This document shows, piece by piece, positions 8,229 through 17,846 of a DNA stretch of 64,000 nt. Position 1 is the first letter of the stretch; each line of letters begins with the position of its first letter. Below the pieces are notes generated by a model, which made no database searches, had not been told where the DNA came from, and worked only from the letters and a program-made list of their open reading frames with translations. The DNA comes from Caryophanon latum. GTDB lineage: Bacteria > Bacillota > Bacilli > Bacillales_A > Planococcaceae. The stretch lies in assembly GCF_001700325.1 (NCBI RefSeq), contig NZ_MATO01000022.1, forward strand, positions 1 through 64,000, given 5' to 3'. A program made the position numbers and the translations under genes.

Positions 8229-9167
8229 ATGAAAAAATCGAAAGTGTTTTGGGCGTACGTTGCCATTGCAATCATCGTCTATGCGGTCGTGCAGTTTTCG
8301 ATGTCGAGTGGCATGATCGGCTCGTACTATAGCAACATGCTCATCATTATGTGTGTAAACATTATACTCGCCGTGAGCTTACATTTAATTATTGGTATTA
8401 CCGGGCAATTCTCGATCGGGCATGCGGGCTTCATGGCAGTCGGGGCATACATTTCCGCAATTGTCACGATGAAGCTTGATTTGCCGTTTATCGTCGCGAT
8501 TGTCGCAGCGGGGGTTGTCGCATTGTTTGCTGGTTTATTAATCGGCATTCCGACGCTTCGTTTACGCGGTGACTATTTAGCCATTGCGACGCTCGGTTTT
8601 GCGGAAATTATTCGTATCGTTATCGTCAACATCGATTACGTTGGCGGAGCAGCAGGCATGACCGTTTCGCGCCAAACGACGTGGACGTACGCGTTTTTTG
8701 CGATGGTCATTACGATTATCGTCATTGCGAACTATACGAAGTCGCGCCACGGTCGAGCATGTATTGCGATACGTGAGGACGAAATTGCGGCAGACGCGAT
8801 GGGCATTAACACGACGTACTACAAAGTTGTGGCGTTTGCGATCGGTGCGTTTTTTGCAGGTGTTGCCGGCGCAATTTTCTCGCATCAGCTATTTTTCATT
8901 CAGCCGACGTCATTTGGCTTTTTAAAGTCGTTTGATATTTTAATTTACGTCGTGCTTGGTGGCTTAGGTAGTTTATCAGGCTCGGTGCTTGCAGCTGTAC
9001 TACTGACAATTGTGTCGACGTATTTAGCGGAGTTCCCAGAGACGCGCATGATCATTTACAGCTTAGTGCTCATTTTAGTCATGCTGTACCGTCCAACAGG
9101 GTTACTCGGCACGAAAGAAATTACGCAGTTTTTCAAGTTCGGTAAAAAGGGAGGCAAAAACGTATGA
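8229..9167 (+). CDS. livM: Branched-chain amino-acid ABC transporter permease LivM
   Basis: A 312-residue membrane protein, partner of LivH. Typical LivM stretches are LIIGITGQFSIGHAGFMAVG near residue 55, GDYLAIATLGFAEIIRI near 115 and the coupling loop HGRACIAIREDEIAADAMGI near 175. The C-terminus (LYRPTGLLG) is also characteristic. The stop codon overlaps the livG start by 4 bp (ATGA), indicating translational coupling. GGAGG lies a few bases before the ATG. Confidence 0.93.
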   Translation: MKKSKVFWAYVAIAIIVYAVVQFSMSSGMIGSYYSNMLIIMCVNIILAVSLHLIIGITGQFSIGHAGFMAVGAYISAIVTMKLDLPFIVAIVAAGVVALFAGLLIGIPTLRLRGDYLAIATLGFAEIIRIVIVNIDYVGGAAGMTVSRQTTWTYAFFAMVITIIVIANYTKSRHGRACIAIREDEIAADAMGINTTYYKVVAFAIGAFFAGVAGAIFSHQLFFIQPTSFGFLKSFDILIYVVLGGLGSLSGSVLAAVLLTIVSTYLAEFPETRMIIYSLVLILVMLYRPTGLLGTKEITQFFKFGKKGGKNV

Positions 9168-9940
9168 CGAACCTTCTTTTAAACGTAGAGCAGCTCGGCA
9201 TTCAGTTCGGCGGCTTAAAGGCGGTGCAAAACGTCGATATGCAGCTGTTTGAAGGAGAGCTCATTGGCTTAATCGGTCCAAACGGTGCAGGCAAGACGAC
9301 GACGTTTAACATGTTAACGGGTGTGTACGCGCCGACGACTGGCTCGATTACGTTCCAAAACGAAAAAATTAGCGGTTTAGATCCGTACAAAGTGACACAA
9401 AAAGGCATTAGCCGAACGTTCCAAAACATTCGCTTGTTTAAGGAGCTGACGGTGCTTGAAAACGTAGAGGTGGCGAACCATTCGCTCGCTACACATGGCA
9501 TTATCGCTTCCATCTTACGACTGCCGAGCTTCTTTAAAGGCGAGCAAAAAATGGAGGACGAATCACTCGCTTTTTTAAAAATTTTCGGGCTCGATACGTA
9601 CAAGGACGAGTTTGCAAAAAATTTACCATATGGCATGCAGCGTCGATTAGAAATTGCGCGCGCGCTTGCGGCAAATCCGCGATTGCTGCTGCTTGATGAA
9701 CCGGCAGCAGGCATGAATCCGCAAGAAACGCACGAACTAATGGAGCTGATTGCATTCATTCGAAAAGAATTTAATTTAACGATTTTACTCATTGAGCATG
9801 ATATGAATTTAGTAATGGGCATTTGCGAGCGCATTTATGTGTTAGACCACGGGCAGCTCATTGCAGATGGCACGCCGGAAGAAATTCGCAGCAACCCGAA
9901 AGTAATCGAGGCGTATTTAGGTGAGGAGGTCGTTGAGTGA
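9164..9940 (+). CDS. livG: Branched-chain amino-acid ABC transporter ATPase LivG
   Basis: A 258-residue ABC ATPase. Walker A is GPNGAGKTT (about residues 38-46). The LivG-specific GISRTFQNIRLFKELTVLENV follows. The signature region is YGMQRRLEIARAL in place of the usual LSGGQ, as is common for LivG, and Walker B is LLLLDEPAAGMNP. It powers import together with LivF. It overlaps livM upstream and livF downstream by a few bases. Confidence 0.94.
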   Translation: MTNLLLNVEQLGIQFGGLKAVQNVDMQLFEGELIGLIGPNGAGKTTTFNMLTGVYAPTTGSITFQNEKISGLDPYKVTQKGISRTFQNIRLFKELTVLENVEVANHSLATHGIIASILRLPSFFKGEQKMEDESLAFLKIFGLDTYKDEFAKNLPYGMQRRLEIARALAANPRLLLLDEPAAGMNPQETHELMELIAFIRKEFNLTILLIEHDMNLVMGICERIYVLDHGQLIADGTPEEIRSNPKVIEAYLGEEVVE

Positions 9941-10647
9941 TGCTACAAGTAAACGGAATTAACGTATTTTACGGCAACATCCAAGCGCTGCATGACGTGT
10001 CGATTCACGTTGAGGAAGGCGAAATCGTCACGCTGATCGGGGCAAACGGAGCGGGCAAGTCGACGCTTTTAAAAACATTGTCAGGACTGCTGAAGCCAAA
10101 AACAGGCGAAATCATGTATTTAGGTAAGCCGATTCATGGTAAAGCGGCACAAACGATCGTAAAGGATGGCATGTCGCACGTACCAGAAGGGCGCCGCGTT
10201 TTTGCGAACTTAACGGTTGAGGAGAACTTGGAGCTCGGCGCGTACATTCGAAGCGACAAAGCAGGCATCGCAAAAGATATGGCGCATGTGTATGAGCTAT
10301 TCCCGCGCCTGCTTGAGCGTAAAAAGCAGCTGTCCGGTACGCTATCAGGCGGTGAGCAGCAAATGCTTGCGATGGGACGTGCGCTCATGGCAAAGCCGAA
10401 AATTTTGCTCATGGACGAGCCGTCGATGGGATTAGCACCACTCATGGTAAAGGCGATTTTTGACATCATTAAAATGGTGAACGCTGAAGGCACGACCGTA
10501 TTACTCGTCGAACAAAACGCGCATATGGCATTATCTGTTGCAAGCCGCGCATACGTGCTTGAAACAGGACGCATCGTGCTAAGTGGCGATGCACAACAGC
10601 TGAAAGAAAGCGACGAGGTGCGTGCGGCGTATTTAGGTGGGTTGTAA
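9940..10647 (+). CDS. livF: Branched-chain amino-acid ABC transporter ATPase LivF
   Basis: A 235-residue ABC ATPase, the second nucleotide-binding subunit. Walker A is GANGAGKST, the signature LSGGEQQMLAMGRAL, Walker B ILLMDEPSMGLAP. It starts MLQVNGINVFYGNIQALHDV, as is usual for LivF. The start is taken as the ATG at 9940, which overlaps the livG stop as ATGA. The GTG at 9937 in the same frame is equally near the AGGAGG at 9924-9929 and cannot be excluded. It is the last gene of the importer operon. Confidence 0.93.
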   Translation: MLQVNGINVFYGNIQALHDVSIHVEEGEIVTLIGANGAGKSTLLKTLSGLLKPKTGEIMYLGKPIHGKAAQTIVKDGMSHVPEGRRVFANLTVEENLELGAYIRSDKAGIAKDMAHVYELFPRLLERKKQLSGTLSGGEQQMLAMGRALMAKPKILLMDEPSMGLAPLMVKAIFDIIKMVNAEGTTVLLVEQNAHMALSVASRAYVLETGRIVLSGDAQQLKESDEVRAAYLGGL

Positions 10648-10651
10648 ATGA

Positions 10652-10704
10652 AGAAGGGAAGTACGAGCGTCATGGCGACGATGCGTACTTCCCTTTGTTT
10701 TTGC
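10652..10704 (+). terminator. Terminator of the liv operon
   Basis: AAGGGAAGTACG (10654-10665) pairs perfectly with CGTACTTCCCTT (10684-10695), followed by TGTTTTTG. Confidence 0.88.
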
Positions 10705-10766
10705 CATTTTTTTATTTTGTTTCAACGGTGGAGATTGTGACAAGTATTAATGGCGTTGCTTGTAAT

Positions 10767-10922
10767 GAGAGGCGGACTCCAGCAGGAAAAGCGTGAGACT
10801 TGAGACCCCGCAACCGCGCGCGGTGAGGAGATTCAAGGAAGGCGATAATCGTCACGTCCATGTGACATCGCCTTCATGACTAACATCGTGTTAGCCGCCA
10901 CGCTTGCGGAAAGCCTGCCTCG
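10767..10922 (+). repeat. Intergenic repeat R2 with covarying double-hairpin cassette
   Basis: It opens GAGAGGCGGACTCCAGCAGG and closes GCGGAAAGCCTGCCTCG. After GAGACTTGAGACCCCGCA comes the cassette. Hairpin 1 has outer stem GAAGGCGAT (10838-10846) with ATCGCCTTC (10867-10875), inner stem GTCAC/GTGAC and loop GTCCAT. Hairpin 2 is CTAACA-TCG-TGTTAG (10880-10894). The same cassette with changed stems occurs in R3, R4 and R11. Confidence 0.85.
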
Positions 10923-10945
10923 ATGTGTAGATCAACGCGACAGCA

Positions 10946-11644
10946 TCACTTTTTATAGTTCAATAAACGAAACAGCTCTTCACGCTCCGTCGTCGTTAAG
11001 TTGCGCCATTGTCCGACCTTCAAGTTACCGATTTCGATGTTCATAATGCGAATGCGCTGTAGTCGCTTCACGTTATAACCACACGCCGAACACATGCGGC
11101 GAATTTGGCGGTTTAGCCCTTGCTCTAAAATGATGCGGAAGACGTGTGACGAAATGCGCTCCACTTTACATGGAAGCGTCGTCGTATCTAAAATGTCGAC
11201 ACCGCTGCTCATTTTTTGAATGAACGCCTCGTCAATCGGCTTATCGACTTTCACGATATATTCCTTCTCGTGATGGTTTTCGGCGCGTAAAATTTCGTTC
11301 ACGATGTCGCCGTCGTTCGTCAGTAGCAGTAGCCCCTCTGAATCTTTATCGAGTCGCCCGATGTGGAAAATACGAAGCGGATGATTGATGAAGTCGACAA
11401 CGTTTCCTTCGATGTGGCGCTCGGTCGTGCTCGTAATGCCGACTGGTTTATTTAACACGATGTATACAAGCTCCTGCTCGCGCTTTACAACGTTGCCATC
11501 AACTTCGACAATGTCGCCGTCTTCTACTTTACTGCCAAGCGTTGCAAGTGCGCCGTTAATGCGAATGCGACCAGCGTCGATCCACGCATCGGCACCGCGG
11601 CGAGATACAATTCCTGTTTCAGCTAAAAATTTATTAATACGCAT
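10946..11644 (-). CDS. rluF: 23S rRNA pseudouridine synthase, RluF type
   Basis: A 232-residue RsuA/RluB/E/F-family enzyme. The N-terminal S4 RNA-binding domain starts MRINKFLAETGIVSRRGADA. The catalytic motif GRLDKDSEGLLLLTNDGD contains the conserved Asp. The stretch LRAENHHEKEYIVKVDKPID and the NRQIRRMCSACGYNVKRLQR motif closely resemble E. coli RluF, which modifies U2604 of 23S rRNA. The start is the ATG at 11644, preceded by AAGGTGA on the minus strand. An in-frame extension of 26 codons upstream has no homology and is not used. Subfamily assignment is by motif only. Confidence 0.88.
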   Translation of the reverse strand: MRINKFLAETGIVSRRGADAWIDAGRIRINGALATLGSKVEDGDIVEVDGNVVKREQELVYIVLNKPVGITSTTERHIEGNVVDFINHPLRIFHIGRLDKDSEGLLLLTNDGDIVNEILRAENHHEKEYIVKVDKPIDEAFIQKMSSGVDILDTTTLPCKVERISSHVFRIILEQGLNRQIRRMCSACGYNVKRLQRIRIMNIEIGNLKVGQWRNLTTTEREELFRLLNYKK

Positions 11645-11955
11645 ATCGTTTGTCACCTTATTTGTCAATTTTCTTTTTAGTATAACGTAAAAGCTACGCG
11701 CATGCTCGACTAAGTCATTCATTTGTAGAAATGACGCACTTCTATTTGTTATGTCAACGTAATTTAATTTGTGTTTATGCCTTTATTTTCTTTTAAATGT
11801 ATTTTAAAACTCGAAAAAACATAAATGTTGTTTGTTGAATAAATGGTGGGAATGTGTGAGAATGAATGTAATGGGTTCATCATTGACGGTTTTAAGTAAT
11901 TGCCGATGACGAATTATCATATTCAACACATTGAATCAAAGGGGAGATTAAAAGT

Positions 11956-13476
11956 ATGGTATACGCATTTCCAAACACAGAAGGTTCGATTGTTCAATTT
12001 AAAGATCGTTACGACAACTACATCGGTGGTAAATGGACAGCGCCGGTTAAAGGGCAATATTTCGAGTCGATTACACCTGTTACAGGTAAGCCGTTTACAC
12101 AAGTTGCACGTTCAACAGCAGAGGATATTGAATTAGCATTAGATGCCGCGCATGCAGCGAAAGACGCGTGGGGCAAAACGTCTGTTGCCGAGCGCGCATT
12201 AATTTTAAATAAAATTGCAGACCGCATTGAAGAAAATTTAGAAAAGCTTGCAGTCGCAGAAACGTGGGACAACGGAAAGCCAGTGCGCGAGACGTTAAAC
12301 GCCGATTTACCGCTTGCGATCGACCATTTCCGTTACTTCGCAGGGGCAATTCGCGCGCAAGAAGGCACGCTTAGCCAAATTGATAACAACACAGTCGCAT
12401 ATCATTTCCATGAGCCAATCGGGGTTGTTGGGCAAATTATTCCGTGGAACTTCCCGTTATTAATGGGTGTATGGAAGCTTGCACCAGCGCTTGCAGCCGG
12501 AAACTGTGTCGTGCTAAAGCCGGCAGAGCAAACGCCCGCTTCGATTTTAGTATTAATGGAAATTATTGAAGACTTATTGCCACCAGGTGTTGTGAACATC
12601 GTCAACGGTTTCGGCTTAGAGGCAGGGAAACCGCTTGCGTCAAATCCGCGCATCGGCAAAATCGCATTTACAGGGGAGACGACGACGGGGCGCCTCATTA
12701 TGCAATATGCGTCGCAAAACTTAATTCCAGTAACGCTTGAGCTTGGCGGTAAGTCGCCGAATATTTTCTTCGAGGACATTATGGATGCAGACGATGCATT
12801 TTTAGATAAAGCAGTAGAAGGCTTCGTGCTGTTTGCGCTAAACCAAGGTGAAGTATGTACGTGTCCGTCACGTGCGCTCATTCAAGAATCGATTTACGAT
12901 GCATTTATGGAGCGCGTTATTAAGCGTGTGGAAGCGATCAAGCAAGGCAACCCACTTGACCCGAACACAATGATTGGTGCACAAGCATCGAATGAGCAGC
13001 TAGAGAAAATTTTATCGTATTTAGATATCGGTAAGCAAGAAGGTGCAGAGTTACTTGCAGGCGGTGAGCGCAACATGCTAGACGGTGAGCTTGCAGGTGG
13101 CTACTACGTGAAGCCAACTGTGTTCAAAGGCAACAACAGCATGCGTATTTTCCAAGAGGAGATTTTCGGTCCAGTCGTATCGGTAACGACGTTTAAAACG
13201 AAGGAAGAAGCGTTAAACATTGCGAACGATACGTTATACGGTTTAGGCTCAGGTATTTGGACGCGCAACATTCATACAGCTTATGAATTTGGTCGCGGCA
13301 TTCAAGCAGGTCGCGTATGGACGAACTGCTACCATCAATACCCTGCACACGCAGCGTTTGGCGGCTATAAAATGTCTGGTATCGGACGCGAAAACCATTT
13401 AATGATGTTAAACCATTACCAGCAAACGAAAAACTTACTCATTAGCTACGATGAGAATAAATTAGGCTTCTTCTAA
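11956..13476 (+). CDS. NAD-dependent aldehyde dehydrogenase (AcoD/AldB/ExaC type)
   Basis: A 506-residue aldehyde dehydrogenase. Visible landmarks are the NAD-binding site residues PWNFP near 165, the FTGETTTG loop, the general base in ELGGKSPN and the catalytic cysteine in [11 protein letters not shown]. The double Cys there and the C-terminal [20 protein letters not shown] are typical of the acetaldehyde/ethanol-oxidising AcoD/ExaC group. GGGGAG is 9 nt before the ATG. It is followed by a DUF779 gene, its usual partner. A sigma-B-like pair GTTTGT (11830) and GGGAAT (11848) lies upstream; this is weak evidence. Confidence 0.9.
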   Translation: MVYAFPNTEGSIVQFKDRYDNYIGGKWTAPVKGQYFESITPVTGKPFTQVARSTAEDIELALDAAHAAKDAWGKTSVAERALILNKIADRIEENLEKLAVAETWDNGKPVRETLNADLPLAIDHFRYFAGAIRAQEGTLSQIDNNTVAYHFHEPIGVVGQIIPWNFPLLMGVWKLAPALAAGNCVVLKPAEQTPASILVLMEIIEDLLPPGVVNIVNGFGLEAGKPLASNPRIGKIAFTGETTTGRLIMQYASQNLIPVTLELGGKSPNIFFEDIMDADDAFLDKAVEGFVLFALNQGEVCTCPSRALIQESIYDAFMERVIKRVEAIKQGNPLDPNTMIGAQASNEQLEKILSYLDIGKQEGAELLAGGERNMLDGELAGGYYVKPTVFKGNNSMRIFQEEIFGPVVSVTTFKTKEEALNIANDTLYGLGSGIWTRNIHTAYEFGRGIQAGRVWTNCYHQYPAHAAFGGYKMSGIGRENHLMMLNHYQQTKNLLISYDENKLGFF

Positions 13477-13495
13477 ACAGGAAGGGGGTGCTAGT

Positions 13496-13855
13496 ATGAT
13501 ACAGCGTGTACAAGCAACGGATGCAGCGCTAGCACTTATTAAGCAATTGCAACAAAAGCACGGAGACGTTATGTTTCATCAGTCTGGCGGGTGCTGTGAC
13601 GGCTCGTCGCCGATGTGCTATGAGCAAGGTGATTTATTTTTAGGTGATCAAGACATTTTGCTCGGCGAAATTGGCGGCGTACCGTTTTATATGCATAAAA
13701 ACCAATTCGACTACTGGAAGCATACGCAGCTCATTATCGATGTTGTTGATGGACGCGGCGGCATGTTTTCACTAGAAGGTGTAGAGGGGAAGCGGTTTTT
13801 AACGCGCTCTCGTGCATTTACAGCAGAGGAACAAGCGGAGCTAAATAATTCGTAG
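13496..13855 (+). CDS. DUF779 family protein
   Basis: A 119-residue protein of the DUF779 family. The cysteine-rich segment HQSGGCCDGSSPMC (about residues 28-42) and FYMHKNQFDYWKHTQLIIDVV are the recognisable parts. The family is often encoded next to AcoD/ExaC-type aldehyde dehydrogenases, as here 19 bp downstream of one. Its biochemical role is unknown; the clustered cysteines suggest metal or thiol chemistry. A GGAAGGGGG ribosome-binding site precedes the ATG. Confidence 0.85.
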   Translation: MIQRVQATDAALALIKQLQQKHGDVMFHQSGGCCDGSSPMCYEQGDLFLGDQDILLGEIGGVPFYMHKNQFDYWKHTQLIIDVVDGRGGMFSLEGVEGKRFLTRSRAFTAEEQAELNNS

Positions 13856-13862
13856 AAAAAAT

Positions 13863-13896
13863 CGCTCGGGGCATCATTGCTTCGGGCGGTTTTTTA
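13863..13896 (+). terminator. Terminator of the aldehyde dehydrogenase-DUF779 operon
   Basis: CGCTCG (13863-13868) pairs with CGGGCG (13883-13888), including one G-U pair, followed by GTTTTTT. Confidence 0.75.
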
Positions 13897-14000
13897 TGTT
13901 TTTGAGTATGTGAGGCACGCTTTAGTGGAAGAAATGAGCGTGGTAATATTTGAAATCGTTTAGCTTATGATGTTCCTCGCAACAATCTATTGGCGTAACG

Positions 14001-14175
14001 CGTGAAGCGGCGACTTCTAGGGAAAAGAACGTGTCGAGAGACTTGCAATTGCAAGGCGAAAGTAGCGGCGGTTGCGCCATGTCCTTATGGCACCGCCCGC
14101 ATGACCAACATCGTGTTAGCCGCCGTTCCACTAGGACTTCTACCTCGAGTCATCGCAGAGGCAAAGCGTCCGCAA
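14001..14175 (+). repeat. Intergenic repeat R3 with double-hairpin cassette
   Basis: The left arm is GCGGCGACTTC and the right arm GCAAAGCGTCCGC. An internal segment, GAGACTTGCAATTGCAAGGC to GCGGTTGCGC, is shared with R8. The structured cassette follows: GGCGGT (14067-14072) with ACCGCC (14092-14097), inner GCCAT/ATGGC, loop GTCCTT, then AACA-TCG-TGTT. The stem sequences differ from R2, R4 and R11 but pairing is kept. The 416-bp gap 13856-14271 holds this, the terminator upstream and the promoter of the next gene; no gene is seen. Confidence 0.82.
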
Positions 14176-14271
14176 ACGAGCGCGGAGCCAAGATGTGAAA
14201 ATAGCAAAACGACATGCGCATTTTTTCAGAAGGCGTATAATAGGGTATATACATAACGGAGGTGGAGTTTC

Positions 14272-15699
14272 GTGCAACAAACAAAACTTTGGATTAACGG
14301 ACAATGGGAATCAACGAGCAACACATACAACTTAACGTCACCATATACAGGTGATACAATCGCGCACGTCGCAAAGGCGAGCGTACAAGACGTCGAGCGT
14401 GCAATTGAGGGAGCACACGAAGCATTCCAAACATTTAAAAAAACGTCGGCATATGAGCGTGCCGAAATGCTATACCGCGTCGTCGATATTATGCGTGAGC
14501 GCCGTGAAGAACTGGCGAACATTTTAGTGCAGGAAGCGGCAAAGCCATTGAAGGCAGCGCTTGGCGAAATTGACCGCACGATTGCGACGTACCAGTTTTC
14601 AGCGGAGGAGGCAAAGCGCTCGCACGGTGAGACGATTCCAATGGACGCAGCACCAGGCACGCAAGATCGAATCGGCTACACAAAGCGCATACCACTTGGC
14701 GTCGTTAGCGCGATTACGCCGTTTAACTTCCCGTTTAATTTAGTAGCGCACAAGCTAGGACCAGCGTTCGCAGTCGGTAACACAGTCGTGCTGAAGCCTG
14801 CGACACAAACACCGCTTAGCTCAATCGTCATGGCGGAAATTTTTAAGGAAGCAAAGTTACCAGACGGCTGCTTGCAAATTGTGACCGGCTCAGGTGGCGA
14901 ACTATCGGATACGCTCGTAACGCATAAGCATGTGAAAAAAGTAACGTTCACCGGCTCAGGCAAAGTTGGGCTCAGCATTAAAGAGAAAGTCGGCTTACGT
15001 AAAATTACGCTAGAGCTCGGCTCGAATGCGGCACTCATCGTCGAGCCATCAACGCCAATCGAACAAATTATCGACCGTGCTGTCATGGGTGCATTTAACT
15101 TTGCAGGGCAAGTGTGCATTTCGCTCCAGCGTATTTACGTGCACGAATCGATTGCCAAGCGCTTTACCGAGCAATTTGTGAGCGCGACGAAAAAGCTTGT
15201 CGTTGGCGACCCGGCAAATAGTGATACCGATGTAAGTGCGATGATTCATACGGACGAGGTGGCACGCATTAAATCATGGTTAGACGATGCCGTTTCACAA
15301 GGAGCGACAATTGCATGTGGCGGCGAATTTACGGAGCGCACGTTATCACCGACAGTTATGACGAATGTGACGCAGCAAATGCGCATCGTTTGTGAGGAGA
15401 CGTTCGCCCCAATCGTATCGATCATGCCGTACAGCAATTTAGACGAAGCCATTGCACTTGTCAATGATTCAGACTTAGGTTTAAACGCCGGCATGTATAC
15501 GAACGTGTTAACAGATGCATTGCGCGCTGCTGAAGAAATTGAAGCAGGAGCAGTCATCATTAACGACATTCCAACGTTCCGCGCAGATCATATGCCATAT
15601 GGGGGCGTAAAAAATAGCGGTTACGGACGAGAAGGGATTAAATATGCGGTTGAGGAAATGACAGACTTGAAGTTCATTACGATGAAAATGTCGTTTTAA
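14272..15699 (+). CDS. Aldehyde dehydrogenase family protein (non-phosphorylating type)
   Basis: A 475-residue aldehyde dehydrogenase, distinct from the one at 11956. Key residues are visible: ITPFNFPFNL near 150, FTGSGKVG, the catalytic Glu in ELGSNAALIV, and the catalytic Cys in FNFAGQVCISLQR. Overall it resembles the GapN/lactaldehyde/sulfolactaldehyde dehydrogenase branch, but the substrate is undetermined. The GTG start at 14272 follows a strong GGAGGTGGAG at 14258-14267. A TATAAT at 14236-14241 is probably the -10; no good -35 is seen. It appears monocistronic. Confidence 0.86.
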   Translation: MQQTKLWINGQWESTSNTYNLTSPYTGDTIAHVAKASVQDVERAIEGAHEAFQTFKKTSAYERAEMLYRVVDIMRERREELANILVQEAAKPLKAALGEIDRTIATYQFSAEEAKRSHGETIPMDAAPGTQDRIGYTKRIPLGVVSAITPFNFPFNLVAHKLGPAFAVGNTVVLKPATQTPLSSIVMAEIFKEAKLPDGCLQIVTGSGGELSDTLVTHKHVKKVTFTGSGKVGLSIKEKVGLRKITLELGSNAALIVEPSTPIEQIIDRAVMGAFNFAGQVCISLQRIYVHESIAKRFTEQFVSATKKLVVGDPANSDTDVSAMIHTDEVARIKSWLDDAVSQGATIACGGEFTERTLSPTVMTNVTQQMRIVCEETFAPIVSIMPYSNLDEAIALVNDSDLGLNAGMYTNVLTDALRAAEEIEAGAVIINDIPTFRADHMPYGGVKNSGYGREGIKYAVEEMTDLKFITMKMSF

Positions 15700-15790
15700 T
15701 AACAGGTCTGTTGATTAGCTACTTGTATACAGCTGAATCGGTTGTTTTCAGCAGCAAAAATGAGATGAAGGCAGTATTGTAGTGGCATGG

Positions 15791-15903
15791 AGCGTGCGGC
15801 GAGACTCCTTGAGGAAGGTGGTGAACGCCACGTCCATGTGGCACCACCTTCATGACAAACATCGTGTTCGCCGCCGAGCCCGCGGAAAGCCTACCTCGGC
15901 GTG
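15791..15903 (+). repeat. Intergenic repeat R4 with double-hairpin cassette
   Basis: The left arm is GCGGCGAGACTCCTT and the right arm GCCCGCGGAAAGCCTACCTC. Hairpin 1 is GAAGGTGGT (15814-15822) with ACCACCTTC (15843-15851), inner GCCAC/GTGGC and loop GTCCAT. Hairpin 2 is AACA-TCG-TGTT. A copy of the outer end sequence TCTGTTGATTAG lies upstream at 15707-15718, shared with R14. Confidence 0.85.
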
Positions 15904-15930
15904 AAAGCAACAAAACGTTTAGTCAAAAAG

Positions 15931-15984
15931 GAAAAAGCATGTACGAGCTCGTGTGCTATCACATAAGCTTGTACATGCTTTTTC
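15931..15984. terminator. Bidirectional terminator, aldehyde dehydrogenase / hemAT
   Basis: GAAAAAGCATGTAC (15931-15944) pairs with GTACATGCTTTTTC (15971-15984). A and T runs on both sides make it usable from both strands; on the minus strand it directly follows the hemAT stop. Confidence 0.85.
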
Positions 15985-15987
15985 ATT

Positions 15988-17292
15988 TTAATGATTATTC
16001 AAATGCTCAATTGATTCAACGAGTGAATCAGAAGAAGAGGCAACGAGCCCAGCACCTGTTGCTAATTCCGTAATAAGCTTTGAAATTTGCGCGATGTCTT
16101 TATTCGTGTGCATGTATTGATCTTTAATGCCAGAAACCGCTTCTGCAATTGACGTGAATGATTGGGAAATACTTTCTTGCGTATCGACGCTTTTTTGAAT
16201 TTGCGTATCGACACTATTAACCGAGCGTTCCATATGCTCGATGTTCATTTCTGTTTCGCTAATTAAATGCGATACGTTTTGAACTGCCTTTTTCGTTTCT
16301 TCTGCAAGCTTACGTACTTCATCGGCAACGACTGCGAAGCCTTTGCCGTGTTCACCAGCACGAGCCGCTTCGATTGACGCATTGAGTGCAAGCAAGTTCG
16401 TTTGATCGGCAATTCCAGTTACGAGCCCAACAATTTCTGTAATTTTGCTTGATGATTGACGGAGCTGGATCATCGTTTTTTCTAGCTGTTCGACGCTGTT
16501 TAACACAACCGTCATGAGCTGTTGCTGCTGGTCTAGCTGCTCATGCCCTATTGTCGAACGCCCTTCTGTTTCAGCTACGAACGTTAATCCTTGCTTCGTT
16601 GAGTTGGCGATACCTTCAGCTTGCGCGGAAATGATTTGCAAAGAAGCGGTCGTCTCCTCGCTAATGGCATTTAGCTCCTGTGCTGTTTCTTGCACTTTCA
16701 CGACGATCAAATTTTTCATATCAGCTGCTTCTTTACGCAGGCGGCTACGTTCATTTTCATATGCGTCAATTACGAGCTGCTGTTCTAAGTTGATGACTTT
16801 CGAAAACGACGTTACACATTGTAAAATTTCATGTGTTAATAAATCAGTCGTCGTTAAAAACGTATTAAACGTCGTCATAATTGATTGGAAGCTATTAATG
16901 TACCATTTGGACGTTAAACCGATGCGCACGTGCGTTTCCGCGATACGTTTTCGGTCAGCAATGTAAGCGTCGTCAATTTGACCATTAAAAATATCACTAA
17001 TGTGTTTTGAAAGTGTCCCTTTCAAGCGAGAGATGTGTGTTGCATTTCCTAAAATTCGTTGTAAGTCCGGGCTTTGGCTAATCGTGTCATAAAAAACATC
17101 CACAAGCTGTGGAATCACAGGCTGAATGAGTGGCTGTAGCTGCTTTAAAATGGCTAAATCACGTGTCGTAAGCTGGAGAAGTTGAATTTGAACTTGTAAA
17201 TCTGCATGATTTGACACATCTAATTTAACCTTTTGTATATAAGCATCTGTATGTAAAAAGGGCTGTGCCGTATGTTTTTTAAACCAAGACAT
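15988..17292 (-). CDS. hemAT: HemAT-type globin-coupled aerotaxis transducer
   Basis: A 434-residue soluble chemoreceptor. The N-terminal protoglobin domain (about 1-185) has the haem-ligand motif [11 protein letters not shown] with proximal His121, and Tyr68 at the position of the distal Tyr of B. subtilis HemAT. The C-terminal half is a methyl-accepting signalling domain with the hairpin tip [20 protein letters not shown]. It binds O2 and signals to CheA. No transmembrane segment is present. The length matches the family (about 432). GGAG lies 8 nt before the ATG on the minus strand. No other chemotaxis gene is in the window. Confidence 0.92.
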   Translation of the reverse strand: MSWFKKHTAQPFLHTDAYIQKVKLDVSNHADLQVQIQLLQLTTRDLAILKQLQPLIQPVIPQLVDVFYDTISQSPDLQRILGNATHISRLKGTLSKHISDIFNGQIDDAYIADRKRIAETHVRIGLTSKWYINSFQSIMTTFNTFLTTTDLLTHEILQCVTSFSKVINLEQQLVIDAYENERSRLRKEAADMKNLIVVKVQETAQELNAISEETTASLQIISAQAEGIANSTKQGLTFVAETEGRSTIGHEQLDQQQQLMTVVLNSVEQLEKTMIQLRQSSSKITEIVGLVTGIADQTNLLALNASIEAARAGEHGKGFAVVADEVRKLAEETKKAVQNVSHLISETEMNIEHMERSVNSVDTQIQKSVDTQESISQSFTSIAEAVSGIKDQYMHTNKDIAQISKLITELATGAGLVASSSDSLVESIEHLNNH

Positions 17293-17498
17293 GGCGTAAT
17301 CTCCGTTCTGAAATAATAGTATACTTCTTTATTGTAATGCGGTAGAACTAGAAAAGGTATAAGTTTTGAAACAATTTTTTATAATAAAGTAGCTATTTTC
17401 GACAAATTCAACGTCTATGTAGATGCGAATTGAGTTTTGTAGCAAAACAAAGTAACATAAGTAGCAAATCTATAGTAGAAGAAGGTGCTTCATTTAGT

Positions 17499-17795
17499 AT
17501 GTTTAGACGTATACGCTGGAAGCTAATTGTGCCGATTATGGTCGTTGTATTTTTTGGTGCAATGTTTGTCGTAAATCAGTTTTACCCGACGTTTCCTGAA
17601 GAGGATCGCTTAACGATGTACATTTGGGCAGCGATGATTTCAGGTGTTATGACGCTTATCATGTTCCCGACGAAGGAGCAGGAAGAAATTATTGAAAAAG
17701 GGCACCAAGCTGAAAAAGAAAAGCTCGATGCAAAGCGTGGAAAAAAGACAGACGACGCAGAAGAGCCGACGACAAAGTTTCCATATAAACAATAA
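17499..17795 (+). CDS. Small membrane protein of unknown function
   Basis: A 98-residue protein with two predicted membrane helices (about 8-27, IVPIMVVVFFGAMFVVNQF, and 41-59, MYIWAAMISGVMTLIMF). A charged C-terminal tail rich in Lys and Glu follows. I do not recognise the family. ATG 17499 is preferred with GAAGGTG 12 nt upstream; an in-frame TTG at 17430 would add 23 residues but has no clear ribosome-binding site. It ends in a strong terminator. Confidence 0.6.
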   Translation: MFRRIRWKLIVPIMVVVFFGAMFVVNQFYPTFPEEDRLTMYIWAAMISGVMTLIMFPTKEQEEIIEKGHQAEKEKLDAKRGKKTDDAEEPTTKFPYKQ

Positions 17796-17841
17796 AAAGT
17801 GATCTGTCCGAGAAGTGACTTTCGGGCAGACCACTTTTTTT
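17794..17841. terminator. Bidirectional terminator, small membrane protein / corA
   Basis: AAAAAGTGaTCTGTCCGA pairs with TTCGGGCAGAcCACTTTTT. It lies between two convergent genes. Confidence 0.85.
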
Positions 17842-17846
17842 ATACG

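Noticed and set aside
14002-14256. 84-residue open frame upstream of the second aldehyde dehydrogenase
   Set aside because: It is entirely within repeat R3 and the following promoter region; no ribosome-binding site.
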